Origin: Methylorubrum extorquens
GTDB lineage: Bacteria; Pseudomonadota; Alphaproteobacteria; Rhizobiales; Beijerinckiaceae
Length of the DNA: 64,000 bases
Direction of reading: 5' to 3'
Assembly: GCF_024169925.1 (NCBI RefSeq)
Contig: NZ_JALJXF010000001.1
Coordinates: forward strand, 4,160,001 to 4,224,000
Shown piece after piece: positions 1 to 8,313 of this stretch (its first letter is position 1; the number at the start of each line of letters is the position of its first letter). The notes under the pieces were generated by a model. That model worked only from the letters and a program-made list of their open reading frames with translations. It was not told the origin of the DNA and searched no databases. Both the position numbers and the translations under genes were made by a program.

Positions 1-2
1 CT

Positions 3-758
3 CTGCACCGGGTCTACATGGCCGCCGAGCAGGTGATGGCGCGGGCGACCGACCTATTCCTGTTCGAAAGCGAATACGTCGCCTCGCGTCATGCCACCTT
101 TGCCGGAGGCGCGCCGCGCCTCGAGCGCATCGTCCACAACGGCATCGCGGAAGCTGAGTTCGCCCCCGTGGAGACGGCGGATGACCCGTTCGACCTCGTC
201 TATGTCGGTGAACTGCGAGAGGCCAAGGGATTGCCGGTGCTGTTGCGGGCCCTCGCACGGCTGCGGGGACGAGGTCGCGACCTCCGGCTTTTGATGGTGG
301 GGTCAGGCCCTGATACCGAAAGCATCGCCGCGATGGCCGAGAATCTCGGTCTGCGCCATGCCATTGCGTTCGAGCCGCCTCAGGCGATCCGGCCGGTGCT
401 CGGACGCGGCCGGGTCATGGTGGTGCCGTCCTTGGCGGAATCCTTGCCCTACGTCGTGCTGGAGGCTGCGGCGGCCGGCCAGCCTCTCGTCGCGACCAAT
501 GTCGGCGGCATTCCGGAAATCTTCGGGGCCTTCTCGTCCGATCTGGTTCCACCCGGCGATTGCGAGGCCCTGAGCGCCGCCATCCTCCGTATCCTCGATG
601 AGGAGCCTGCACGCCGGCAGGGCCGCGCCCGGGCGCTCAGCAATTCGCTGCGCACCCGCTTCTCGATGAACCGCATGGCGACCGACGTGCTGTGCGGCTA
701 CGCCGCTGCCTTCAATGCGAAACGCATACGAAAGATGTCTGGCGTCGTGACGGCTTGA
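3..758 (+). CDS. Glycosyltransferase family 4/GT1-type, 5' truncated by window edge
   Basis: The reading frame is open from the first bases of the window, so the true start lies upstream and the N-terminal acceptor domain is missing. About 250 residues are visible. They include the end of the acceptor domain and a GT-B donor domain: VGELREAKGLPVLLRAL, the G-S-G-P-D turn, and the nucleotide-sugar binding segment PSLAESLPYVVLEAAAAGQP followed by VGGIPEI, which is typical of group 1 glycosyltransferases. The next gene encodes a priming sugar-phosphate transferase, so a cytoplasmic role in exopolysaccharide or lipid-linked oligosaccharide assembly is likely. The sugar substrate cannot be read from the sequence. 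Confidence 0.85.
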   Translation: MHRVYMAAEQVMARATDLFLFESEYVASRHATFAGGAPRLERIVHNGIAEAEFAPVETADDPFDLVYVGELREAKGLPVLLRALARLRGRGRDLRLLMVGSGPDTESIAAMAENLGLRHAIAFEPPQAIRPVLGRGRVMVVPSLAESLPYVVLEAAAAGQPLVATNVGGIPEIFGAFSSDLVPPGDCEALSAAILRILDEEPARRQGRARALSNSLRTRFSMNRMATDVLCGYAAAFNAKRIRKMSGVVTA

Positions 759-889
759 GGGCGGGCGGCGATGCGTTCGATGTCCCCGTTTTTCACAGCC
801 CGGCCCGCCCGCACATTAGGCTTTCGTGAAGATCGATCCGGCACACTCGATGGCCGGAGAGGCTCGATGTTTTCACGTGGAACATTCCT

Positions 890-2428
890 ATGAGCGCCAT
901 CGACGTTCGGGATCTGCTTAAGGTCGCGAAGGAAAACGGCTCGCTGACATCCGTGCCGGCGCCGCTCCCGCTCCACGGCGAGAATCCAGGGGCTGCGCCC
1001 TCCGCGTCCGCATTGAAGGGGACTTGGCTGTCGCCGGTCGTGCTGGCCGGTTGCGTGCGGCTTGCCGAATTCTTCGGTCTGATCCTGCTCGGCTTGGTTC
1101 TGCATCAGGCCTTGCTGAGAGGCGTCGTGCCGCTCGCGCCGCGCTACCACGCTGCCATTCTAGCGGTGACCCTGGCGGCACTCGGACTGTTCCAAGCCTC
1201 GGGCAGTTACCGGATCAGCGCATTCCGCGATCTACCAAGAACAGCCGTGAAGCTTGCCACCGGCTGGTCCATCGCGTTCCTGATGGTGGCCGCGGCCATG
1301 GTGCTCGGCAAGGTCGCGGACCATTACTCCCGGTTCTGGCTGCTCAGCTACTACATGGCCGGCCTCGCTATCTTGCTCGGCGGACGCGCGGCGCTCTCGG
1401 CCTTCGTGCGGATGCAGGTGGCCAAGGGGCGCTTCGACCGTCGTACCGCGATCGTCGGCGGCGGACCGGCGGCGGTGGAACTGATCCACGCCCTGGAAGC
1501 GAGCGGCGACAACGGGATCCGCATCATCGGGATCTTCGATGACCGCGGCGATGACCGGTCCAGCACCCACGTCGCCGGCTATCCCAAGCTCGGCAATGTC
1601 AGCGACCTCGTTACTTACGCCCGCCACACCCCCGTCGATCTCGTGGTGTTCACCCTGCCGATCTCGGCCGAGACACGCATCCTGCAGATGCTCGCCAAGC
1701 TCTCGGTTCTGCCGGTCGATATCCGACTGTCGGCTCACGCTACCAAGCTGCGTCTGCGCCCGCGCGCCTATTCCTATCTCGGCGGGGTCCCGCTGCTTGA
1801 CGTGTTCGACAAGCCGCTGGCTGATTGGGACGTTATCCTGAAGGGGATGTTCGACCGCCTCGTCGGCCTGATGCTGCTGCTGGCGCTCTCGCCGGCGATG
1901 ATCGCGGTTGCGGTCGCGGTGAAGCTGACATCGCCAGGGCCGGTGCTGTTCCGACAGAAGCGCTACGGCTTCAACAACGAGCTGATCGAGATCTTCAAGT
2001 TCCGCTCGATGTATGTCGATCTGTGCGATGCAGGCGCATCGCAACTCGTCACCAAGACGGATGCCCGCGTGACACCCGTGGGCCGCTTCATCCGCAAGAC
2101 GTCGCTGGACGAGCTGCCGCAGCTCTTCAACGTGATCCGCGGTGATCTCTCGCTGGTCGGACCGCGCCCGCATGCCGTCCAGGCCAAGGCGGCAAACACC
2201 CTCTACGATCAGGTGGTGGACGGCTACTTCGCTCGCCACAAGGTGAAGCCCGGCATCACCGGCTGGGCGCAGATCAATGGCTGGCGCGGCGAGACCGATA
2301 CCAGCGAGAAGCTCCAGCGCCGTGTGGAGCACGACCTGCATTACATCGAGAATTGGTCGATCCTGTTCGACCTCAAGATCCTGCTCACCACGCCGCTCGC
2401 GCTCTTCAAGACCGAAAACGCGTATTGA
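890..2428 (+). CDS. Exopolysaccharide priming polyprenyl-phosphate sugar phosphotransferase (WcaJ/ExoY-like)
   Basis: This 512-residue membrane enzyme is predicted to transfer a hexose-1-phosphate from a nucleotide sugar to undecaprenyl phosphate, the first step of exopolysaccharide repeat-unit synthesis. The N-terminal half has several hydrophobic segments (about residues 45-165) followed by a Rossmann-like CoA-binding fold with GGGPAAVELIHAL near residue 190. The C-terminal catalytic domain (about 315-512) has the bacterial sugar transferase signatures SPGPVLFRQKRYG, EIFKFRSM, TSLDELPQLFNVIRGDLSLVGPRP and KPGITGWAQINGWRGETD. It lies 131 bp after a glycosyltransferase gene and ends just before a strong terminator. 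The sugar specificity (glucose or galactose) is not decided by the motifs. Confidence 0.9.
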   Translation: MSAIDVRDLLKVAKENGSLTSVPAPLPLHGENPGAAPSASALKGTWLSPVVLAGCVRLAEFFGLILLGLVLHQALLRGVVPLAPRYHAAILAVTLAALGLFQASGSYRISAFRDLPRTAVKLATGWSIAFLMVAAAMVLGKVADHYSRFWLLSYYMAGLAILLGGRAALSAFVRMQVAKGRFDRRTAIVGGGPAAVELIHALEASGDNGIRIIGIFDDRGDDRSSTHVAGYPKLGNVSDLVTYARHTPVDLVVFTLPISAETRILQMLAKLSVLPVDIRLSAHATKLRLRPRAYSYLGGVPLLDVFDKPLADWDVILKGMFDRLVGLMLLLALSPAMIAVAVAVKLTSPGPVLFRQKRYGFNNELIEIFKFRSMYVDLCDAGASQLVTKTDARVTPVGRFIRKTSLDELPQLFNVIRGDLSLVGPRPHAVQAKAANTLYDQVVDGYFARHKVKPGITGWAQINGWRGETDTSEKLQRRVEHDLHYIENWSILFDLKILLTTPLALFKTENAY

Positions 2429-2453
2429 GGATCCTTGAGATCACGAACGGGAC

Positions 2454-2495
2454 GAGGCCCAGGACCGCCAGAGCGCAGTCCTGGGCCTCTTTTTT
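2454..2495 (+). terminator. Rho-independent terminator after the priming transferase gene
   Basis: Perfect 12-bp arms (GAGGCCCAGGAC at 2454-2465 and its complement at 2478-2489) enclose a 12-nt loop and are followed directly by six T. It lies 25 bp after the stop codon of the sugar transferase gene. Confidence 0.9.
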
Positions 2496-2546
2496 CTGGG
2501 CCTCACCGTTTTCAAGGAATGATCCGGCTCGGGCCCGTATGCCGAA

Positions 2547-2906
2547 CTACGGCAGCGCGCCGGCCTTCTCCTTCACCTGTGTCATCGTATCCTGGCAGGC
2601 GGTCTCCTGACCGGCCTTGTCCTGCTCCTTGGCCTTGGCAAGCAGCGTGCGTGCCTCTTCCACACCCGCCTTCGTCGACTTGGTCGACGGATCGGAAGGA
2701 GCGCCGGCCGGCGGCTTGTCGAGGGCCTTGGGCGAATTCGACGAGGTGGCGCCGCCCGGTGGCTCCTTGCCGGTCACCATCTCCGCGCCACTGCTGTTGA
2801 GCCGCCGCTCCACGGTGGAAATGTCGTCCTTGCAGGTGACGGCCAGGGCAGGGCCCGCGGCAATGAGGACAGCGAGGGCGACGGGCAGCGTAAGGGCAAT
2901 GCGCAT
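2547..2906 (-). CDS. Small exported Cys-containing helical protein next to lanM
   Basis: This 119-residue protein has a clear Sec signal peptide (MRIALTLPVALAVLIAAGPALA) cut before VTCKDD. The start at 2906 was chosen because a GGAGGAG ribosome site precedes it and the signal peptide begins there. The longer frame has no such features. The mature part is about 95 residues, low in aromatic residues, rich in Lys, Glu, Ala and Pro, with one Cys near each end (CKDD and TACQD) that could form a disulfide between two helices. It lies downstream of lanM on the same strand but after lanM's terminator. The general pattern resembles LutD of the same cluster. Function is unknown; a periplasmic role linked to lanthanide handling is inferred from position only. 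Confidence 0.75.
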   Translation of the reverse strand: MRIALTLPVALAVLIAAGPALAVTCKDDISTVERRLNSSGAEMVTGKEPPGGATSSNSPKALDKPPAGAPSDPSTKSTKAGVEEARTLLAKAKEQDKAGQETACQDTMTQVKEKAGALP

Positions 2907-3046
2907 GGGGTTGGGGCTCCTCCGGATCGGCTTTTCGCGAGCCGGTCCCGTGACCGCCCGCTTCGGCCGGAACAGCCCTCGAAGGCCCCTTGGAGTTCCG
3001 CTCTGCGACGCTTCGCCCACGGCTCTCGGAAGGGTCGCTGGAGATG

Positions 3047-3077
3047 AAAAAGGGTGCGGATCTCGCGATCCGCACCC
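3047..3077 (-). terminator. Intrinsic terminator of lanM
   Basis: Perfect 11-bp arms (GGGTGCGGATC at 3052-3062 and its complement at 3067-3077) enclose a 4-nt loop. Read on the minus strand they are followed by five T (the A-run at 3047-3051). The element starts 32 bp after the lanM stop codon. Confidence 0.85.
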
Positions 3078-3109
3078 TCGTTTTCGTCCAGAACGAAGCG
3101 TCCGGAGAT

Positions 3110-3511
3110 TTAGCGGATCAGGTTGACCAGGGCCGAGCCGGCCGGGCTCGCCAGTTCCTTGGCGTCGATGGTGCCGTCGTTGTCCGGATCGGCGGCCTTG
3201 AACTGAGCCTCGACGGCGGCGAGGTATTCCTTCTTGTCGAGGGTCCCGTCGTTGTCCGGATCGAGCTTCTTGAGATCGGCCTCGCTGACGCGGCCCTTCA
3301 GCTCCTTGGCATCGAGCGTGCCGTCCTTATCCGGATCGAGCTTGTCGAAGGCGGCGGAGCCGGCGGCCAGGGCCTCCTTGAGATCGACGGTGCCGTCCTT
3401 GTCCGGATCGAAGGCAGCGATGTCGACCTTCGTCGTCGTCGTCGGAGCCGCATAGGCCGGGGCCGCGACGAGCGCAGCAAGAAGAACGGCAGAGGAGAGG
3501 CGCAACGCCAT
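3110..3511 (-). CDS. lanM: Lanmodulin, periplasmic lanthanide-binding EF-hand protein
   Basis: This 133-residue protein has a Sec signal peptide (about residues 1-22, ending AYAA) and four EF-hand loops at residues 35-46 (DPDKDGTVDLKE), 59-70 (DPDKDGTLDAKE), 84-95 (DPDNDGTLDKKE) and 108-119 (DPDNDGTIDAKE). A proline at loop position 2 of all four hands and the short 12-13 residue spacing between paired hands are the hallmarks of lanmodulin, which selectively binds lanthanides over calcium in the periplasm. The start at 3511 begins the signal peptide; the upstream extension is not needed. It is followed by its own terminator and lies downstream of lutH. The C-terminus ASPAGSALVNLIR matches the AM1 protein as I remember it. 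EF-hand 4 begins with Asp, whereas I recall Asn in AM1. Confidence 0.97.
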   Translation of the reverse strand: MALRLSSAVLLAALVAAPAYAAPTTTTKVDIAAFDPDKDGTVDLKEALAAGSAAFDKLDPDKDGTLDAKELKGRVSEADLKKLDPDNDGTLDKKEYLAAVEAQFKAADPDNDGTIDAKELASPAGSALVNLIR

Positions 3512-3730
3512 CGGGGGTAAACTCCTGATCGAAGTGGCCCGGCAATCGGGCCAACGGCAAAATCGCGGAGACGCTGACGCCCGCCACGCCTCAGGCAAAC
3601 CAGCCTAGGCAAAGCGGCCGATCGGCCTCGCTTGGATTGCGTAACTTGCCCGGGATGAAATGGCAATAGCCGGAGTGCCGTTGGCAGGTCGCACTCGGCG
3701 AACCCCTGAGGCTCGTCCTGAACATGGAAA

Positions 3731-3756
3731 CGGCGCGGTTCCGGAGAACCGCGCCG
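3731..3756 (-). terminator. Hairpin after lutH, probable terminator
   Basis: Perfect 11-bp arms (CGGCGCGGTTC and its complement) enclose a 4-nt loop, about 70 bp beyond the lutH stop codon. On the minus strand only three T follow, so it is a weaker intrinsic terminator than the one after lanM and may let transcription continue into lanM. Confidence 0.55.
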
Positions 3757-3824
3757 CTTTGCATCGATCGAGAACTGTCCCGGACCGGAGATGGTCCGAG
3801 AGCCTGTTCGGTTGGGAGACCCGC

Positions 3825-6344
3825 TCAGCCCTTACGAACCAGGGGCAGCGGCTCCACCACCGGGACCGGAGGCGGCGGCTCGAACAGGATGCGCAGGCCG
3901 CCGAAGGCCGCCACCGGCGCGCCGGGCGCGAGGCTGCGGTTCGAGGTGGCGTTGGGCACCCGTACGATCGGAACCTCGTCCACCGGCGAGAAGGTGCCGA
4001 AGGTGGCGTAATTGGCGTTGAAGGCGTTCTCGACGTAGCCGTAGATCTCGATGTTCGACGCCACGCGGTAGCTGGTGTTGAAGCCGAACACCGCGAAGTC
4101 GCCGGTGGTCTTGTTCTGGTTGGTCGGGTCGCCGACAAGGAACTTGCCCGTGGCGAAGCGGGCGAGCGCGCCGACACGCCATTCCGGCGTCACCTGATAC
4201 TGCACGCCGACCTTGAGCTGGTGCGGCGCGACGCCGGGCAGGCGGTTGCCCGGACGCACGAGCACGACGCCGCTCTCGTCGCCGCCCGCGCTGTTGAACG
4301 GGTTGCCGGGGGCTGCGAGTTCGACCGGCGACTCGAAGGTCGCATCGACGAAGGCGTAGTCGATGAAGGCGTTCCAGCGCGGCGCGTTGTAGAACAGGCT
4401 CGCTTCGACGCCCTGCCGCTTGGTCGAGCCGACGTTGCGGAAGAAGGCGCGGCCGATCGTGTCGGGGGCCGGCACGAACAGGATGTCGTCGTCGTTGCGG
4501 GTCGAGAAGAAGCCGGCCTTGTACGAGAGGATGCCGCCGAAGAGATCGTCGGGCTGCGGGATGCGGCCGCGGATACCGGCTTCGACCGTGCGCGCCACGA
4601 CCTGCTTCAGCGGCGGGTCGCCGACGAAGAAGTTGGTGAGCGAGCAGGGCGCCTGCGGATCGGCGCAGGAGAGCTCGGCCGGGGTCGGGGCGCGGTTGGC
4701 TTCCGTGTAGCCGCCATAGGCGACGAGGTAATCGGGGATGACCTTGTAGGTCGCGCCGATGCCGGGATTGAAGCGCTGGTAGTAGTGGTCGCCGTTCAGC
4801 GCCGTGCCGATCTGGTCGCGCAGGATGATCTTGGCCATGTTGAACCGGCCCTGCAGCGTCAGGGTCAGCCGGTCTGTCAGATCGGTGTTGTTCGAGAAGT
4901 AGATGCCGCCGTAATCGTTCGAGGTATGAACGGAGACGGGGGTGATGATGCCGTCGTCGCTGGAGACGACGATGCCGGGGGGCGAGAAGCCGCGGTCGAG
5001 CGTGAGGCCACCGATGGAATTGTCGGCCCCGAAGCGGGTGCGACCACCGTCATACTGGCCGCCGAGCACGAAGCGGTTGGGCAGGCCGAACAGCGTCTCG
5101 CGCACCACGGTTTGGACCGTGGCACCGAAATTGTCGGTGTCGGTGCGGGTCTGGTTGAGGAAGGCGTAGGGTCCGCCCTCGTCGAAGCGGTCGGCGAAGG
5201 TCGGGTTGATCCCGCCGAAGTTGAAGGTGCGCAGCCGGTTGACCGCCACCGGGTTGCCGGTGCGGTCACGCAGGAAAAACTGGTTGTCGTCCGCGCCCTC
5301 GGAGCAGACGAAACGCTCGTCGACCTCGCAGTTCTCCACGTCGGCGGCGTCGCCGTTGGCGGTGCGCTGGCGGAACAGGCCGTAATAGGCGTTGCCCTGC
5401 ACGGTGATGGTCGGCGTGACGTCGTAGGTGCCGGAGAGCTGGAAGCGCAGGAAGTCGTTCTTGGTCTGGTCGGGATAGGTGAAGACGTCGCTGCGGTCGG
5501 CCTTCAACAGCTCGACCGGGGCGGTGCCGTTGCCGGTCAGGCTGTTGCTGGCGCCGATGACGTTGAAGTGGAACTCGCTCCGCTCCCCCTGCACGCCGAG
5601 GTCGGCGTAGATCTGGTTGAGGCGCGACGGCGAGTGGCGCCGCCAGCCATCCTCGCCGAGCTTGGTGCCAGCGACGTAGAGGCCGATGTTGTCGATGCGC
5701 TGGCCGTGCTGGAACGCCACCGCGCCGCGGCCGAACGAGCCGCCGAGCACGTTGATCTCGCTGCCCTGGTAGGTGAAGCCGTTCTTCAGCGTCACGGCAA
5801 GCGAGCCGCCGAGCGCGTTGAGGCCGAAGGCCGGGTTCGATCCCTCGAGCTCGATCCGATCGACGGCGATGTCGGGGATCAGATCCCACTGCACCGTGTC
5901 ACCGAACGAGGTGTTGAAACGGGCGCCGTTCAGGTAGACGGCCACGCCCTGCGGTGAGCCGCCGAGCGGCGAGGCCTCGAAGCCGCGGTAGGTGATCGTC
6001 GGCTGGAAGGGGTTGCCCTGGGCGTTGTTGACGCTGATCGAGCCGACGCGCTCGTCGAGTGCCCGAACCGTGCTCGGGAAGCCGACGCGCGAGACGTCGC
6101 CCGAAGTCAGCACGCTCGTGTTCTGCGGCAGCTTGTTGCGATCGATGCCGTCGAGCACCGTCACCTCGCGCAGACCCGAGGGGGTCTGTGTGGCCACGAC
6201 CCGGCGCGAGGCCGCGACCGGCGTATTCGAGACGACGCTGATCTCTTCGAGCGTGACGGCCTGCCCGCCGCCCGCGCCTTGCGCCATCACATGTCCCGGA
6301 AGCAGCGCAACCGATGCGATGAGGCTGCCTCGCAGCACCCGCAT
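3825..6344 (-). CDS. lutH: TonB-dependent outer-membrane receptor for lanthanide (lanthanophore) uptake
   Basis: This 839-residue protein has a signal peptide (MRVLRGSLIASVALLPGHVMAQ), a plug domain (about residues 50-170, including SPLGGSPQGVAVYLNGARFN and LEGSNPAFGLNALGGSLAVTLKNG) and a long beta-barrel domain. The start at 6344 is preferred over in-frame ATGs at 6350 and 6368 because GGGGGA lies 6 nt before it. It sits upstream of lanM on the same strand and downstream of lutG, matching the lut order of M. extorquens, where LutH is the outer-membrane gate for lanthanides. TonB, ExbB and ExbD are not in the window. The C-terminus is unusual: after the last apparent beta strand there is a proline-rich tail (EPPPPVPVVEPLPLVRKG) instead of a terminal aromatic residue. 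Confidence 0.93.
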   Translation of the reverse strand: MRVLRGSLIASVALLPGHVMAQGAGGGQAVTLEEISVVSNTPVAASRRVVATQTPSGLREVTVLDGIDRNKLPQNTSVLTSGDVSRVGFPSTVRALDERVGSISVNNAQGNPFQPTITYRGFEASPLGGSPQGVAVYLNGARFNTSFGDTVQWDLIPDIAVDRIELEGSNPAFGLNALGGSLAVTLKNGFTYQGSEINVLGGSFGRGAVAFQHGQRIDNIGLYVAGTKLGEDGWRRHSPSRLNQIYADLGVQGERSEFHFNVIGASNSLTGNGTAPVELLKADRSDVFTYPDQTKNDFLRFQLSGTYDVTPTITVQGNAYYGLFRQRTANGDAADVENCEVDERFVCSEGADDNQFFLRDRTGNPVAVNRLRTFNFGGINPTFADRFDEGGPYAFLNQTRTDTDNFGATVQTVVRETLFGLPNRFVLGGQYDGGRTRFGADNSIGGLTLDRGFSPPGIVVSSDDGIITPVSVHTSNDYGGIYFSNNTDLTDRLTLTLQGRFNMAKIILRDQIGTALNGDHYYQRFNPGIGATYKVIPDYLVAYGGYTEANRAPTPAELSCADPQAPCSLTNFFVGDPPLKQVVARTVEAGIRGRIPQPDDLFGGILSYKAGFFSTRNDDDILFVPAPDTIGRAFFRNVGSTKRQGVEASLFYNAPRWNAFIDYAFVDATFESPVELAAPGNPFNSAGGDESGVVLVRPGNRLPGVAPHQLKVGVQYQVTPEWRVGALARFATGKFLVGDPTNQNKTTGDFAVFGFNTSYRVASNIEIYGYVENAFNANYATFGTFSPVDEVPIVRVPNATSNRSLAPGAPVAAFGGLRILFEPPPPVPVVEPLPLVRKG

Positions 6345-6779
6345 TGTCATTCCCCCAGCCCTTGTCATTCGTGCTTGCGGCCCATTCGAGCGGGACCGTT
6401 GCCGGATGTTGCTGAAGCTAGGGGGTCACGACAATCGCTGCCGAGCTTCTACGGGATCAATTATGATGGGACGCTCAAGCTTCCGCCGACGCGTGGTGTT
6501 GCGGCAACATATTTCTGACGTTCCACCAAAGACTTATGGATAAAAAGGCAGACATATCCGGGATCATTCGGCAATCCTCGACCGGCATTCGTCAGCCCAT
6601 CCGGCCAAGATTCTGCCGAGGCTCTTTCTGCTCGAGAATCGGCTTGCCCCACATCAAACGAATTCGCTGCGAACAAGAAGGCCGATGACGAAGCGTGGCC
6701 CGACGCCATGCCGCCCAGCTGCAAGCTGCATCGCGCCCGGCATCAAAGGGCCTGGCCGTCGATTGGCAAGGGAAGCAGG
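6345..6779. promoter_or_regulatory. 435-bp non-coding region upstream of lutH
   Basis: No convincing gene is present. The region is relatively AT-rich compared with its neighbours, as expected for a promoter. A perfect 6-bp dyad TGTTGC-G-GCAACA lies at 6497-6509, about 155 bp upstream of the lutH start, and could be an operator. The gap suggests that lutH has its own promoter separate from lutA-G. No specific regulator is identified. Confidence 0.45.
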
Positions 6780-7409
6780 TCAGAGATGCGCCTGGATGCG
6801 ACGGGCAATCTCGCCCAGGCGCTGCTCCAGAATCGTCGGCACCTCGCAGACATAGGAGACCGACTGGTTCCGCTCGTCGAAGATGCGACGATCCCAGTTG
6901 AACCGGCTTTCCAAGTCCGCGACATCCTTGGAGGCGACCTTGGTGGAATCGGATTCCGGGCTGTCCTTGAGCTCGCTCACCTTGTCCGCCTCGTCGCGGA
7001 TGCGTTCGGCGAGACGGCGCTGGCCCTGGGCGTAGCGGCTGATCCCGTTCATCACCGTGCTGCGCTCGCCGTTGATGATCTCGAACACCCCGGCAAAGAC
7101 GCGGGTGAGGCGCTTGCCCTTCTCTGCGGGATCGGCCTTCTGCGCGAATTCATCGAGCAGGGTATCGACCTCGCGCAATTCGGTGCGGCGGGAGGCGAGC
7201 TTGCGGGCGAGTTGGGCTGCCTCGCGGTCGCTGCCCCATTCACCCGCCTCGGCGAGGTCCGGCCCGGTCCAGAACGAGCCGTAGCCCAAAGTCGTCACCT
7301 TACGCTGCGCGCAGGGCCAATCCGGATCGGCCTTGGGCTGCGCGAGCGCCGGAGCCATCGCGAGGATCAGAGCGAGGCAAAGCGGGGCACGAACGGAACG
7401 AGGGATCAT
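6780..7409 (-). CDS. lutG: Exported protein of the lanthanide transport cluster
   Basis: This 209-residue protein has a signal peptide (MIPRSVRAPLCLALILAMAPALAQ). The mature part is helix-rich and charged, with two Cys (WPCAQRK near residue 33 and YVCEVP near 190). No enzyme motif is recognised. It is the last gene of the lutA-G run, only 10 bp after lutF, so it is translated in the same operon. In M. extorquens the equivalent gene is described as an exported protein of the lut cluster. A periplasmic accessory role for the LutEF transporter is inferred from context. Confidence 0.8.
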   Translation of the reverse strand: MIPRSVRAPLCLALILAMAPALAQPKADPDWPCAQRKVTTLGYGSFWTGPDLAEAGEWGSDREAAQLARKLASRRTELREVDTLLDEFAQKADPAEKGKRLTRVFAGVFEIINGERSTVMNGISRYAQGQRRLAERIRDEADKVSELKDSPESDSTKVASKDVADLESRFNWDRRIFDERNQSVSYVCEVPTILEQRLGEIARRIQAHL

Positions 7410-7419
7410 GGGAGGTCTC

Positions 7420-8313
7420 TCAGGCGGCTTCGCCGGCCGGTCCGCCGCGCCGGGCCATGATGCCGCGGCCCGGATCGTAGGCGATCGCGGCGAGGGTGAA
7501 GAACAGGAGGCCGGTGCCGACCACGACGGCGCAGGCGACCGGCTCGAAGCGCCCGTAGAGGGCGAAACGCACCAATTCGACCGCGTGGGTGAACGGGTTG
7601 GCCTGGCAGATCAGATAGAGCCACTCGCTCGATGCCCTAACCTGCCAAAGCGGATATAGGGCAGAAGAGGCAAAGAACATCGGGAAGATCACGAAATTCA
7701 TGACGCTCGCGAAGTTCTCGAGTTGCCGCACCAGCGACGACAGGAACAAGCCGATCGCCCCGAGCATCAGGCCGGAAGCCAGGAAGGCCGGGAGGGCGGC
7801 GAGGTAGCCGACCGGCGGGATGCCGGTCTCCCAGAACCATGCGATGGCGAGGAACGCGTAGGCCTGGACGATGGAGACGCTGACGCCCGCGATCAGCTTG
7901 GCCAGCAGCAGCGACCAGCGCGGATAGGGCGAGGTGAGCAGCACCTTCATCGAGCCGACCTCGCGGTCGTAGACCATCGAGAGTGAGGACTGCATGCCGT
8001 TGAACAGCTGGATCATCACTGCCAGCCCCGGCACCACGTAGGCCTCGTAGAGAACGTAGGTCTCGTAGGGCGGCACGATCGAGGTTCCGAGCGTGTTGCG
8101 GAAGCCCGCCGCGAAGATGAACAGCCAGACGAGCGGGCGCACCATCGCCGAAAAGAAGCGCTCCTTCTGGTGGAAGAAGCGCAGCAATTCGCGGCGCACG
8201 ATGCCGCCGAGCGCGATGAGGTAGCCGACCGCATCGAGCCGGCCCGCATGGGGCACGGTCTTCGCGCCGTCCTCGGCACGGGCTGCGACGGCGGGGTTCG
8301 GGGGAGACCTCAT
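7420..8313 (-). CDS. lutF: ABC-2 type transporter membrane subunit of the lanthanide cluster
   Basis: This 297-residue inner-membrane protein is of the ABC-2 permease family, with about six membrane segments. Family features include REVGSMKVLLTSPYPRW after the second segment and the NPFTHAVELVRFALYG motif near the C-terminus. It overlaps lutE by 4 bp (ATGA), so the two subunits are translationally coupled. The family is related to the PQQ_ABC permease (PedC-like) found in quinoprotein alcohol-oxidation clusters. ABC-2 permeases are usually exporters, although the lut cluster as a whole is needed for lanthanide use, so the direction of transport and the cargo are open. Confidence 0.9.
   Translation of the reverse strand: MRSPPNPAVAARAEDGAKTVPHAGRLDAVGYLIALGGIVRRELLRFFHQKERFFSAMVRPLVWLFIFAAGFRNTLGTSIVPPYETYVLYEAYVVPGLAVMIQLFNGMQSSLSMVYDREVGSMKVLLTSPYPRWSLLLAKLIAGVSVSIVQAYAFLAIAWFWETGIPPVGYLAALPAFLASGLMLGAIGLFLSSLVRQLENFASVMNFVIFPMFFASSALYPLWQVRASSEWLYLICQANPFTHAVELVRFALYGRFEPVACAVVVGTGLLFFTLAAIAYDPGRGIMARRGGPAGEAA

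Noticed and set aside
3155..3409. Tandem DNA repeats with GTCCGGATC themes
   Set aside because: They are the codons of the four EF-hand loops of lanmodulin, explained by the protein.
3660..5957. A 765-residue open frame on the plus strand opposite lutH
   Set aside because: It is antisense to a clearly recognised TonB receptor, has a Gly/Val/Arg/Glu-rich composition typical of GC-rich shadow frames, and has no motif.
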